Part shown: positions 7,807 through 14,930 of the stretch, piece after piece | How the letters are laid out: each line of letters opens with the position of its first letter | Numbering within the stretch: position 1 is the stretch's first letter | Translations under genes and position numbers: made by a program | The notes under the pieces: model-generated | What the model saw: only the letters and a program-made list of their open reading frames with translations | What the model was told of the DNA's origin: nothing | Database searches by the model: none | NCBI GenBank assembly: GCA_903827955.1 | Contig: CAIKKJ010000160.1 | Span: forward strand, 1-32,345 | DNA: 32,345 bases | From: an uncultured Verrucomicrobia subdivision 3 bacterium | GTDB taxonomy: Bacteria > Verrucomicrobiota > Verrucomicrobiia > Limisphaerales > UBA11358 | Direction: 5' to 3'

Positions 7807-10182
7807 ATGAATCCAATTAAATTTCAGGCCTTGTTGCTGGCCAATGACGCGAAGCTGGCCGAAGCGCTGTCGCTGGCCATCCGCATGGATGCCGGCAGCC
7901 TTGGCTTTGCCTCCAATTACACCGAGTCGCTCCGCGCGATGCAGACACATCCGCCGGACGTGCTGCTGCTCGACTTGAAATCCGCCGAGGCGGACTGCCT
8001 GAATTTGTTGCGCCAACTCAAGCATCATGCGCTCTCCACACCCATCTTCAGCATCGCGCTCGCGCCCGCGACGGACACGACGGCGGTGCTGCGCGCATTC
8101 GACCTCGGCCTGAACGATTTCATCCAGACGCCATTCGAGAACAATCCCATTTTTCGCGCCCGGCTGCGCAGCGGAATGCAGACGAAGCGAAAATTTGAGG
8201 AATTTCTCCGCCGCGACCGGGAACTGGCCGAAGCCGTGCGCGCCGCCGAATCTGGTTCGCGCGCCAAGTCGGAATTTCTCGCGGCGATGAGCCACGAAAT
8301 CCGCACGCCGATGAACGGCGTCATCGCCATGTCCGGCCTGCTGATGGAAACATCGCTCACCCCCGACCAGCGCGGCTATCTCGACACCATCCACAACAGC
8401 AGCGAGTCGCTACTGAGCATCATCAATGACATCCTCGACTTTTCCAAAATCGAGGCAGGTAAGATGGAACTCGAAAAGCGTCCGTTCGATTTGCGCGGCA
8501 GCATCGAAGATTCGCTCGACCTGCTCGCGCCGCGCGCCTTGGACAAATCGCTCGACCTCGCCTACCAGGTGGACGAACGCATCCCCGCACTCATTGAAGG
8601 TGACGGCCAGCGGCTGCGGCAGGTGCTCGTCAATCTCATCGGCAACGCGCTTAAATTCACAGACCGCGGCGAAGTGTTCACACGCGTCCAAAAATTACAG
8701 CTGCCGGCCGATGAATCCGCCGACCCGGCGACGATGCGTTTACATTTTGCAGTGAAAGATTCCGGCATTGGCATCACGCCGGATCGGTTGTCAAAACTAT
8801 TCAAGCCGTTCACCCAGGCGGATGTTTCCACCGCGCGCAAATACGGCGGCACGGGCCTCGGCCTCGCCATCAGCCGCCGACTCGTGGAGTTGATGGGCGG
8901 AAAAATGTGGGCAGATAGCGTGCCCGGCGAAGGCTCGACGTTTCATTTCACCGTCACCGTTTCGGCGGCGCCCGATTCCAAGCCGCCCGCGCACACGGGC
9001 AAAATCCCGCGCCTTGCCGACCTGAAGGTTTTGATCCTCGACGACAACGCCACCGCGCGGAACATTTTGTTCGACCAGTGCCGGCTGTGGGGCATGTTGC
9101 CGCAGGCCGTGGAAAATTCCGCGCAGGCAATGGATTTGTTGCGCAAGGGAAACTCCTTTGACCTCGCACTGATTGATTTGCATTTGCAGGGCATGGACGG
9201 CCTGGCGGTCGCGGCAGAAATCCAAAAAATCCCGTCCGCCGCCATGATGCCGATGGTGCTGCTCACGCCGATGGGCAAAAAGAAAAGCGGCTCGGAGGAA
9301 GTGCGCATCGTCTTCGCTCACGCCGTGCACAAGCCGGTCAAGCCCGCGCAACTCGCTGCCGCGCTGGAGCGCGCGCTCATCAGCCCACGCATCGCGCCGC
9401 GCGCCGCCGAGCCGCCCAAATCTGCACAACTGCTGGCGGCGACATTGCCGCTGCGGATTCTTTTGGTGGATGACAATGCCATCAACCAGAAAGTCGCCGT
9501 GCGGATTTTGCAGCAGATCGGTTATACACCCGAAGTCGCCGGCAATGGCCGCGAGGCGCTGGACCTGCTCGACCGGCAGCCATTTGATTTCATTTTCATG
9601 GATGTAATGATGCCGGAAATGGACGGGCTGGAGGCCACGCGCGTGTTGCGCAAACGCCAGATGAGCGGCGGTCATGCACATTACCAGTCGCGCATCGTCA
9701 TCTGCGCGATGACGGCGCACGCGATGACCGGCGACCGTGAAAAATGCATCGCCTCCGGTATGGATGATTACCTTGCCAAACCAGTCCGGCCAAAAGATGT
9801 GCGCGACATGCTGGAACGTTGGGGCGGAAAAATCATGTCTGGCAACGCAAAATCAGACGCCAGCAAACCGGCGGAAAATTCCAACACCGAACCGCCCGTG
9901 GACATGGATCGCATGATGGATTTGACGGACGGCAACAACGATAGCTTGCGCGAGTTGGTGGAGATGTATCTCAAGCAGACGCACACAAGCAATTCGACCA
10001 AATCCAGACCGCCATCCGCGAAAGCAACGCCGACACGTTGCGGCGCGTGGCGCACAGCGGTGCCGGTGCCAGCGCAACGCTCGGCATGTCACGCCTCGTC
10101 CCCCGCCTGCGCGAGCTGGAAAAAATCGGCGCAGCGGGATCCGTTACTGGCGCGGCGGCTATTTTTGAAAAAGCTGTGGTAG
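7807..10182 (+). CDS. Hybrid sensor histidine kinase (REC-HisKA-HATPase-REC-REC), frame lost in its Hpt domain
   Basis: This cytosolic-looking phosphorelay kinase has no membrane segment. Domains in order are an N-terminal receiver (about 5-125, Asp56, the usual conserved Lys replaced in QTPF), HisKA with [10 protein letters not shown] (His163), a HATPase with [14 protein letters not shown] and [10 protein letters not shown], a second receiver (about 400-530, Asp457), and a third receiver (about 555-680, Asp599 in [11 protein letters not shown]). A C-terminal Hpt domain begins near residue 700 ([23 protein letters not shown]), but after residue 726 this frame turns into low-complexity Ser/Pro/Arg text and stops. 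The Hpt continues in another frame (separate entry). Read through, the protein would have 816 residues. The signal is unknown; the downstream receiver protein is the likely partner. Confidence 0.9.
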   Translation: MNPIKFQALLLANDAKLAEALSLAIRMDAGSLGFASNYTESLRAMQTHPPDVLLLDLKSAEADCLNLLRQLKHHALSTPIFSIALAPATDTTAVLRAFDLGLNDFIQTPFENNPIFRARLRSGMQTKRKFEEFLRRDRELAEAVRAAESGSRAKSEFLAAMSHEIRTPMNGVIAMSGLLMETSLTPDQRGYLDTIHNSSESLLSIINDILDFSKIEAGKMELEKRPFDLRGSIEDSLDLLAPRALDKSLDLAYQVDERIPALIEGDGQRLRQVLVNLIGNALKFTDRGEVFTRVQKLQLPADESADPATMRLHFAVKDSGIGITPDRLSKLFKPFTQADVSTARKYGGTGLGLAISRRLVELMGGKMWADSVPGEGSTFHFTVTVSAAPDSKPPAHTGKIPRLADLKVLILDDNATARNILFDQCRLWGMLPQAVENSAQAMDLLRKGNSFDLALIDLHLQGMDGLAVAAEIQKIPSAAMMPMVLLTPMGKKKSGSEEVRIVFAHAVHKPVKPAQLAAALERALISPRIAPRAAEPPKSAQLLAATLPLRILLVDDNAINQKVAVRILQQIGYTPEVAGNGREALDLLDRQPFDFIFMDVMMPEMDGLEATRVLRKRQMSGGHAHYQSRIVICAMTAHAMTGDREKCIASGMDDYLAKPVRPKDVRDMLERWGGKIMSGNAKSDASKPAENSNTEPPVDMDRMMDLTDGNNDSLRELVEMYLKQTHTSNSTKSRPPSAKATPTRCGAWRTAVPVPAQRSACHASSPACASWKKSAQRDPLLARRLFLKKLW

Positions 10183-10259
10183 AGTATGCCGCCATCCAGG
10201 ATTTTTTGAAAACCAACCCCGAACTCGCCAGCGTGTTCAAAAACTTCAAACCCGCATGA
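9987..10259 (+). pseudogene. Out-of-frame remainder of the kinase Hpt domain
   Basis: Read from 9987 this frame gives [20 protein letters not shown] and then [14 protein letters not shown], a recognisable histidine phosphotransfer helix with the phospho-His codon at 10053-10055. It continues exactly where the kinase frame loses sense. Removing two bases from the CACACA run at about 9982-9987, or adding one base there, restores a single frame. The restored stop overlaps the next gene start as ATGA, which indicates this was the original gene end. A sequencing error, a recent mutation or a true frameshift are all possible. A TTG at 10038 could allow independent translation, but it would cut the first Hpt helix. 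Confidence 0.75.
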
Positions 10260-11446
10260 AACAAATTTTGATCATTGAAGACGATGCCGTTGTCGCCAAC
10301 GTCTATCGCAACAAACTGGCGGTCGAAGGCTACAAGGTCGAAGTCGCAGCCGACGGCGAAATCGGCCTGCGCATCATGCGCACGTTCCGCCCCAACCTCA
10401 TCATTTTGGATTTGATGCTGCCGGGCATTTCCGGCGTGGATGTCATCAAGGAAGTTCGCAGCGAGGAGGATTTTGCCAAGACGCCGATCATTGTTTTCTC
10501 CAATACTTACCTGACCAATCTCATCCAGGACGCTTGGCGGGCGGGCGCGAACAAGTGCCTTTCCAAATCCAGTTGCACACCGAAAGATGTCATCGAAGTC
10601 GTGCGTAACATGATCGGCGACAGCGGTGCGATGACGCAACAGAAACCCGCTGGCGGCGAGGCGGCTTCCGCCAAACCCGCCACGTTGCCGGTGGAAAATG
10701 ACGCGGCCTTCCAGCAGGATTTGCGCAAGACGTTCATTGATAATCTGCCCGCCACGCTCACCGCGCTGCGTGCCGGTATGGTGGCGCTTGTCAAGGCCGA
10801 CACGGAAATGCTCAAGCTCAAGCAGGTCTATGAACTTTACCGGCTCGTGCACGCGCTCAACGGCAATTCCGGCATCGCCGGCCTCGTCCAGATCGCGCAC
10901 ATGAGCTCCGCGTTCGAGGCGCTGCTCAAGGAAATTTACGAAAAGCCGAAAAACATCAACCAGTCCACCACCCGCACCGTGGCGGCAGCGGTGGATTTCC
11001 TCGGCCTGCTGTTTGAAAAAGGGATTTTGCCGGAACAGCAGGAACTGCCCGCCTCGAAAATTCTTGTCGTGGATGACGAGGCCATTTCCCGCCGCGCCAT
11101 CGTGTATGCGCTGGAAAAAGCAAAGCTCAAATCCGTCAATGTGGACGACCCGCAGCAGGCGTTGCAACTGCTTAACGACAATGAATTCGACCTCATCTTC
11201 CTCGACGTGGACATGCCCGGCATGACCGGCTACGAACTGTGCGCCAAGCTGCGCGCTTTGCCGCAGCACAAAAAGACGCCGGTGGTTTTCGTCACCAGCC
11301 TCAACGATTTCGAGAACCGCACCAACTCCACGATGGCTGGCGGCAACGATTTCATCGGCAAGCCTTTCCTCTTCATTGAGCTGACCGTCAAGGCGCTCAT
11401 CCACGTCCTCAAATCGAAATTGCAACCACGTCCGCCGGGCAGCTAA
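10256..11446 (+). CDS. Response regulator with REC-Hpt-REC architecture
   Basis: This 396-residue phosphorelay protein has no DNA-binding output domain. Residues 1-120 form a receiver (EDD near 8-10, Asp52 in ILDLMLPGISG). Residues about 150-250 are helical and include RLVHALNGNSGIAGL, which resembles an Hpt site with His199, although the usual Lys after the His is Asn. Residues about 265-390 form a second receiver (VVDDEAISRR, Asp317 in FLDVDMPGMTG, with the conserved KPF). The ATG overlaps the stop of the restored kinase frame as ATGA, so the two were probably translated in a coupled way. Output is unknown; it may act by protein contact or pass phosphate on. Confidence 0.85.
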   Translation: MKQILIIEDDAVVANVYRNKLAVEGYKVEVAADGEIGLRIMRTFRPNLIILDLMLPGISGVDVIKEVRSEEDFAKTPIIVFSNTYLTNLIQDAWRAGANKCLSKSSCTPKDVIEVVRNMIGDSGAMTQQKPAGGEAASAKPATLPVENDAAFQQDLRKTFIDNLPATLTALRAGMVALVKADTEMLKLKQVYELYRLVHALNGNSGIAGLVQIAHMSSAFEALLKEIYEKPKNINQSTTRTVAAAVDFLGLLFEKGILPEQQELPASKILVVDDEAISRRAIVYALEKAKLKSVNVDDPQQALQLLNDNEFDLIFLDVDMPGMTGYELCAKLRALPQHKKTPVVFVTSLNDFENRTNSTMAGGNDFIGKPFLFIELTVKALIHVLKSKLQPRPPGS

Positions 11447-11455
11447 CATTCCCGC

Positions 11456-11920
11456 GTGAAAAAAAAACTGAAGCGGATCGCGCTGGCGTTGCCTGTGTTG
11501 TTTTTGCTGTTGCAATTGACCAATCCCGCGCGCACCAATCCGCCGGTGAAGCGCGATTTCATCGTCGCCGCCAATCCGCCCGCCGAGGTCGCCGCGACCA
11601 TCCGCGCCGCGTGCTACGACTGCCATTCGCACGAAACCCAATGGCCGATTTATTCACGTATCGCGCCGTCCTCGTGGCTCGTCGTGGCTGATGTGAACGA
11701 CGGCCGCGAACATTTTAATTTCTCCGACTGGCCAGAAGATTCCACCCGCGCCGCAAAAAAACTGGATCGCGTCAACGAGGTGCTTGATTACAAAGAAATG
11801 CCGCCAAAAAAATATACCGCGCTGCATCCCGAAGCGCGCCTGACCGACGTGCAGCGCAAAGCCGTGATGGATTGGACGGAAGCCGCCGCCGATAAATTGC
11901 GCAACAGCACGAACAACTGA
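11456..11920 (+). CDS. Haem-binding domain protein with N-terminal membrane anchor
   Basis: A 154-residue protein with a basic start and hydrophobic stretch (about 8-20, LALPVLFLLLQL), probably a signal anchor or signal peptide, followed by a periplasmic domain with a single CYDCH c-type haem motif at 53-57 and the WPIYSRIAPSSWLV segment. The pattern, with the conserved MPPKKYTALHPEARL stretch near the end, matches the haem-binding (Haem_bd) family. A role in electron transfer or redox sensing is inferred. The start is GTG, nine bases after the regulator stop, and the next gene begins directly at its stop. It may be part of the same transcript as the phosphorelay genes. Confidence 0.82.
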   Translation: MKKKLKRIALALPVLFLLLQLTNPARTNPPVKRDFIVAANPPAEVAATIRAACYDCHSHETQWPIYSRIAPSSWLVVADVNDGREHFNFSDWPEDSTRAAKKLDRVNEVLDYKEMPPKKYTALHPEARLTDVQRKAVMDWTEAAADKLRNSTNN

Positions 11921-12544
11921 ATGCTCCACTCTGAATTCATTCCCGCCGCGCAGAAAAATTCCCGCGCGCTCATGGTCATGCTCCACGGTCTCGGCGACAG
12001 CATCGAAGGCTACCGCTGGTTTCCCGAGGCGATAAATCTGCCGTGGCTGAATTTTCTCCTCGTCAACGCACCCGACGATTACTATGGCGGATTTTCCTGG
12101 TTCGACATTAACGACCAGAAACCCGGCGTCGTCCGCAGCCGCGAACTGCTTTTCAATTTGCTGGATGACTTGCGCGCGAAAAATTTTCCCGCCGACCAAA
12201 TCACGCTCGGCGGATTTTCGCAAGGCTGCCTGATGACGATTGACGTTGGCCTGCGCTACCCGCATCGGCTGGCTGGCCTCGTCGGCATCAGTGGCTGGGT
12301 TTTTGAAATGGAAAAATTGCTCGCAGAAATTCCCGCCACCGCCAAGCAGCAGCGACTGCTGGCCACGCACGGACCATTCGACGCCGTCATTCCTATCGCC
12401 AGCGTCCGCGAGCAATTGAAGCAACTTCAGGCTGCCGGCTTCAAAGCCACTTGGCGAGAATTTCCCAAGGCGCACACCATTCACGGTGAGGAAGAACTCG
12501 CCGTCATCCGCGAATTTGTGCGCGCCGGCTACGACGGGAAATGA
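11921..12544 (+). CDS. Phospholipase/carboxylesterase family alpha/beta hydrolase
   Basis: The 207-residue product has the compact fold of the bacterial carboxylesterase/thioesterase family: MVMLHGLGDS at the oxyanion loop, the nucleophile in GGFSQG (Ser100), the acid in HGPFDAVIP (Asp154), and a histidine in KAHTIHGEEE (His185 or His188). No signal peptide is evident, so it should be cytoplasmic. It begins on the base after the upstream stop, implying one transcript. The family hydrolyses short acyl esters; the natural substrate is not predictable. A 6-bp hairpin (12554-12572) follows. Confidence 0.88.
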   Translation: MLHSEFIPAAQKNSRALMVMLHGLGDSIEGYRWFPEAINLPWLNFLLVNAPDDYYGGFSWFDINDQKPGVVRSRELLFNLLDDLRAKNFPADQITLGGFSQGCLMTIDVGLRYPHRLAGLVGISGWVFEMEKLLAEIPATAKQQRLLATHGPFDAVIPIASVREQLKQLQAAGFKATWREFPKAHTIHGEEELAVIREFVRAGYDGK

Positions 12545-12553
12545 AGAAGCAGA

Positions 12554-12572
12554 AGCTGGAATAAAGCCAGCT
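12554..12572. other. Small hairpin between convergent genes
   Basis: AGCTGG and CCAGCT form a perfect 6-bp stem around a 7-base loop between the esterase and the XRE gene. There is no T-tract, so terminator function is doubtful. Confidence 0.35.
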
Positions 12573-12590
12573 GCGGATCAAACCGCAAAA

Positions 12591-12833
12591 TTATCGCAGC
12601 GCCTTTTCAAACTTTTTTGCAAATTCAGAAAACGGCACTTCCAACGCCTGACAAATTTGATGCAACTCAACCAAATCAAGCCGACGCTCCCCGCTTTCGT
12701 ATTTTGATACAAATGATTGCGGACGTCCGAGTTTTTTTGCCAGCTCGGTTTGATTGAAGCCAGCAGTAACTCGATGTTTCCGCAGCAACTCTTGGAGTTT
12801 TAGCTGACTGTGGCTGAAAATGGATTTTGGCAC
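12591..12833 (-). CDS. XRE-family helix-turn-helix regulator
   Basis: A small DNA-binding protein with a five-helix XRE/Cro domain: LQELLRKHRVTAGFNQTELA, then LGRPQSFVSKYESGERR as recognition region, then LDLVELHQICQALEV. I chose a GTG start at 12833, giving 80 residues. The frame stays open to an ATG at 12905, but that would put the operator palindrome inside the coding region and overlap the divergent lipoprotein. The family often represses its own promoter and the divergent one, which fits the palindrome at 12864-12880. It is smaller than many stand-alone regulators and of a type common on mobile DNA. The start is the least certain point. Confidence 0.8.
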   Translation of the reverse strand: MPKSIFSHSQLKLQELLRKHRVTAGFNQTELAKKLGRPQSFVSKYESGERRLDLVELHQICQALEVPFSEFAKKFEKALR

Positions 12834-12855
12834 CAGCCATGAGAAATAATTGGAT

Positions 12856-12884
12856 TTGACGATTATCCCTAAATGGGATAGTTG
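12856..12884 (+). promoter_or_regulatory. Candidate lipoprotein promoter with embedded operator palindrome
   Basis: TTGACG at 12856-12861 and TAGTTG at 12879-12884 are 17 bases apart. Inside the spacer lies a perfect dyad, TATCCC-taaat-GGGATA (12864-12880), suitable for a dimeric XRE repressor. The lipoprotein ATG is only eight bases after the -10, so the transcript would be almost leaderless. On the other strand GATAAT in the same dyad could serve as -10 for the regulator. Confidence 0.45.
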
Positions 12885-12892
12885 CTTTCGCG

Positions 12893-13219
12893 ATGAAAAA
12901 CTCAAAAATCATTCAAATCGGAGTGCTGACTTGTTTTGTTTTAATGGTTGGATGCGCGTCAAATTCAAACAACCGTCCAAATGACTGGTATAAAACAGGC
13001 ATGACTCCAGAACAAATTAAAATTGATATGGCTAATTGCAGATTGATGGCGGAAATGAATAAGCCGATGCCAGTATTTTACGCTGGTGGCGGTGGGTTTT
13101 TAGCTTCAGCAATGATTAGCGCAGCAAAGGAAAAAACGGTGTTTGAAGATTGTATGGTCGCAAAGGGATATATTAAAACAAATGAGTTAAAGACGACGGT
13201 TAGTAAAATAAAAAAATAG
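12893..13219 (+). CDS. Small lipoprotein of unknown function
   Basis: A 108-residue product with a clear lipoprotein signal: a basic start (MKNSKII), a hydrophobic stretch and the lipobox LMVGC with Cys21. The mature part has WYKTGMTPEQIKIDMANCR, a Gly-rich hydrophobic segment (FYAGGGGFLASAMI) and DCMVAKGY, with two more Cys that could form a disulphide. This pattern (a T-P-E-Q-x-x-x-D-x-x-x-C segment followed by C-M-x-x-K-G-Y) recalls small outer-membrane-associated lipoproteins, but I cannot name the family. Codon use is AT-rich (many AAA, ATT, AAT), unlike neighbouring genes, which suggests recent acquisition together with the divergent regulator. Confidence 0.8.
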   Translation: MKNSKIIQIGVLTCFVLMVGCASNSNNRPNDWYKTGMTPEQIKIDMANCRLMAEMNKPMPVFYAGGGGFLASAMISAAKEKTVFEDCMVAKGYIKTNELKTTVSKIKK

Positions 13220-13243
13220 TTATTAGAACATTACCCGAAAGCG

Positions 13244-13304
13244 ATTCGTAAAAAACGAATGCAGAAGTGGTTTGCATTTTGGGCAAGCACCAACTTCTGC
13301 ATTC
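13244..13304. repeat. Compound inverted repeat behind the lipoprotein gene
   Basis: A perfect 12-bp inverted repeat, GAATGCAGAAGT at 13257-13268 and ACTTCTGCATTC at 13293-13304, encloses 24 bases that can pair further (TTTGC with GCAAG, near the centre). The left arm also pairs with an upstream ATTCG (13244-13248) as ATTCG/CGAAT, so two hairpins compete. There is no clear T-tract. It may be a terminator for convergent genes, or the boundary of an acquired segment. Confidence 0.6.
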
Positions 13305-13360
13305 ATCATTCTGCCTTCCGTTGTTGTGGCGGGCCGCGCTGGCGCACGGACTTGGGAAGC

Positions 13361-13570
13361 TCACGTTTTCAACTGACGGTTCACGCCGGAGAAAAAAATC
13401 TGTTCCGGCTGTGACTCGCCCTGCCCCGACCACTCCATCGCGTTCGCCACGGCGGCGCGCATCTTGGCAAACCACCATTGTCCGCGCGCCATGCGAGTTT
13501 CGCGTTTGCGCCCGTAAATACGGCTGGCGGTGGCGTTGAATCCGAGTTCGAGTTGTTCGTTGGTTGTCAT
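13361..13570 (-). CDS. Small basic/aromatic protein, unknown function
   Basis: A 69-residue product starting MTTNEQLELGFN, with a central basic and aromatic stretch (RGQWWFAKMRAAVANAMEW) and an ending with QPEQIFF. The order NEQLEL, then a basic R-rich stretch, then WWFxxMR and PEQ, matches my recollection of short uncharacterised proteins from Verrucomicrobia, so I consider it a real gene; this is recollection, not a search. A longer reading from 13618 is possible, but the ATG at 13570 gives the natural beginning. It is alone on the minus strand behind the SLBB gene. No catalytic motif is seen; it may bind nucleic acid. Confidence 0.55.
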   Translation of the reverse strand: MTTNEQLELGFNATASRIYGRKRETRMARGQWWFAKMRAAVANAMEWSGQGESQPEQIFFSGVNRQLKT

Positions 13571-13680
13571 AATTTTGGTTTCAATTACGACCACACTTTC
13601 GCAGACGAGGTCGGACATTGGCTGTCCGAGTGAAAAATCACTGAAAAAAATTTCTAACCAAACCGGAAGGAAGAAAAAGT

Positions 13681-14040
13681 TCAGCGCAGCTCCACCACGT
13701 CACCCGGTTCCAGCGGAATGTCCGCGCCGCTGAACAGCACAGTCGCCGGCATCACCGCGCTCTCGCCCTGATGCGTGATGACCACGGCCTTCGGCTCCTG
13801 CGCGCCGATGTAGTTGGCCGTCGCCACCACCTGCGCGAGCGTCAGCCCCGCGACCCACGGAACCTGCGGATTCTGCACGGCACCGACCACCGTGATGCCG
13901 TTGTATTGCGCGAGTTGCTGCCGCAACGCCGCGTTCTGGCCGGCAAGATAGGCGTTCTCCGCCGCCGCGCGCGACCGCGACTTGGTGGTGCAACCGGAAA
14001 CCACCAGTGCGAAAATCAAAATGATCAGTTGTGGTTTCAT
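13681..14040 (-). CDS. Short lipoprotein with a single SLBB-like domain
   Basis: The 119-residue product starts MKPQLIILIFALVVSGCTT, a lipoprotein signal with lipobox VSGC. A short polar helix (about 25-50, AENAYLAGQNAALRQQLAQY) leads into a single SLBB-type fold: ITVVGAVQNPQVPW, LTLAQVVATANYIGAQEP, and the closing IPLEPGDVVELR. SLBB domains occur in polysaccharide export outer-membrane proteins, which are three or more times longer; this is a minimal form with no export channel. It follows panB by 42 bases. A GTG start at 14055 would add five residues; the ATG is preferred for the signal peptide. Confidence 0.75.
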   Translation of the reverse strand: MKPQLIILIFALVVSGCTTKSRSRAAAENAYLAGQNAALRQQLAQYNGITVVGAVQNPQVPWVAGLTLAQVVATANYIGAQEPKAVVITHQGESAVMPATVLFSGADIPLEPGDVVELR

Positions 14041-14082
14041 CGCCAAATGTAACACCGTGAAATTTGAAAAAGTTTCAAGGAA

Positions 14083-14856
14083 TTATTTCGCCGGCGAGGC
14101 GAGCGAACTTTTCCACGCCGCCACCGCCGATTTGATTTCGCCCGCGCAATTCACTTTCGGCTTCACGAAACGCGGCGTGAACCACGGAAACGCGCCAATC
14201 AAATCCTGCGTCACCAAAATCTGCCCGTCGCAATCCGGCCCGCTGCCGATACCGATGGTTGGCGCGGAAATCTTTTCCGAAATCTCCTTTGCCACCGGCG
14301 GCGTCACGAGTTCCAGCACAATCGCAAACGCGCCCGCATCGCTCAAAGCCTTGGCATCATTGAGCAATTTCTGATGTTCCGCGTCCTGCTTGCCTTTGAT
14401 TTTGTAACCGCCTTCCTCGACAACGTGCTGCGGCAACATGCCGAGATGGCCGCAAAACGGAATTCCCGCCGCGACGATGGCTTGCACTTGCGGCAGAATT
14501 TCCCGCCCGCCTTCCGCCTTCACAAACTCCGCGCCGGCGGCAACCAGTTTTTTTGCGTTGGCTACCGCGTCGGAAATCGTCTCGTAACTTTTGAACGGCA
14601 AATCGCCGCCGAGCAATGCGTTCGGCTTCGCGCGCGCGGCGGCACGGACGTGATGCTCCATTTCCGCCATCGTGACGTGCGTCGTGTCGGGATAACCGAG
14701 CACCACCATGCCAAGTGAATCGCCGACGAGCAGCAACGGCACGCCGCACTCATCGAGCAGCTTTGCCATCGGATAATCGTAGGCCGTGAGCGCGGCGATC
14801 TTCTCGCCGCGCGCTTTCATGGCGCGGATGGAATCAACTGTGATTTTGGAATTCAT
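14083..14856 (-). CDS. panB: 3-methyl-2-oxobutanoate hydroxymethyltransferase
   Basis: PanB makes ketopantoate from 2-oxoisovalerate and methylene-tetrahydrofolate, the first committed step of pantothenate and coenzyme A synthesis. The 257 residues match the usual length. Signatures are LTAYDYPMAKLLDECG, LLLVGDSLGMVVLGY, the HHVRAAARAKPNALLGGDLPF stretch around residues 68-88, GIPFCGHLGMLPQ, and the IGIGSGPDCDGQILVTQDL region. It lies between a heptose kinase gene and the SLBB lipoprotein on the same strand. No panC or panD is nearby. Confidence 0.96.
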   Translation of the reverse strand: MNSKITVDSIRAMKARGEKIAALTAYDYPMAKLLDECGVPLLLVGDSLGMVVLGYPDTTHVTMAEMEHHVRAAARAKPNALLGGDLPFKSYETISDAVANAKKLVAAGAEFVKAEGGREILPQVQAIVAAGIPFCGHLGMLPQHVVEEGGYKIKGKQDAEHQKLLNDAKALSDAGAFAIVLELVTPPVAKEISEKISAPTIGIGSGPDCDGQILVTQDLIGAFPWFTPRFVKPKVNCAGEIKSAVAAWKSSLASPAK

Positions 14857-14860
14857 CGTC

Positions 14861-14928
14861 GTAGCGGCATCTCGGAAGAGTGCCGAAAATTAAATTTAGA
14901 TGGCGGCGCTCTGCCGAGACGCCGCTAC
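14861..14928. repeat. Long imperfect palindrome between the heptose kinase gene and panB
   Basis: Two 25-base arms (14861-14885 and 14904-14928) match at 22 of 25 positions as inverted repeats around an AT-rich 18-base spacer. The arms begin GTAGCGGC and end GCCGCTAC. It nearly fills the gap between the two genes. Its symmetry and GC-rich arms are typical of dispersed palindromic repeats; it could also fold in mRNA before panB. Confidence 0.8.
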
Positions 14929-14930
14929 CC

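Noticed and set aside
9971-11641. A 556-codon open frame on the minus strand opposite the response regulator and haem-binding genes
   Set aside because: It is antisense to genes with clear domains, its product is His/Arg/Gln-rich low-complexity text, and no family motif is visible. Long antisense frames are common in GC-rich DNA.
12834-12905. Longer XRE start at 12905
   Set aside because: The added residues have no HTH similarity, they overlap the divergent lipoprotein and would place the operator palindrome inside the gene. Not excluded.
13244-13304. Integron attC site behind the lipoprotein gene
   Set aside because: The hairpin prompted this idea, but the conserved core-site bases at the ends are not present and there is no integrase.
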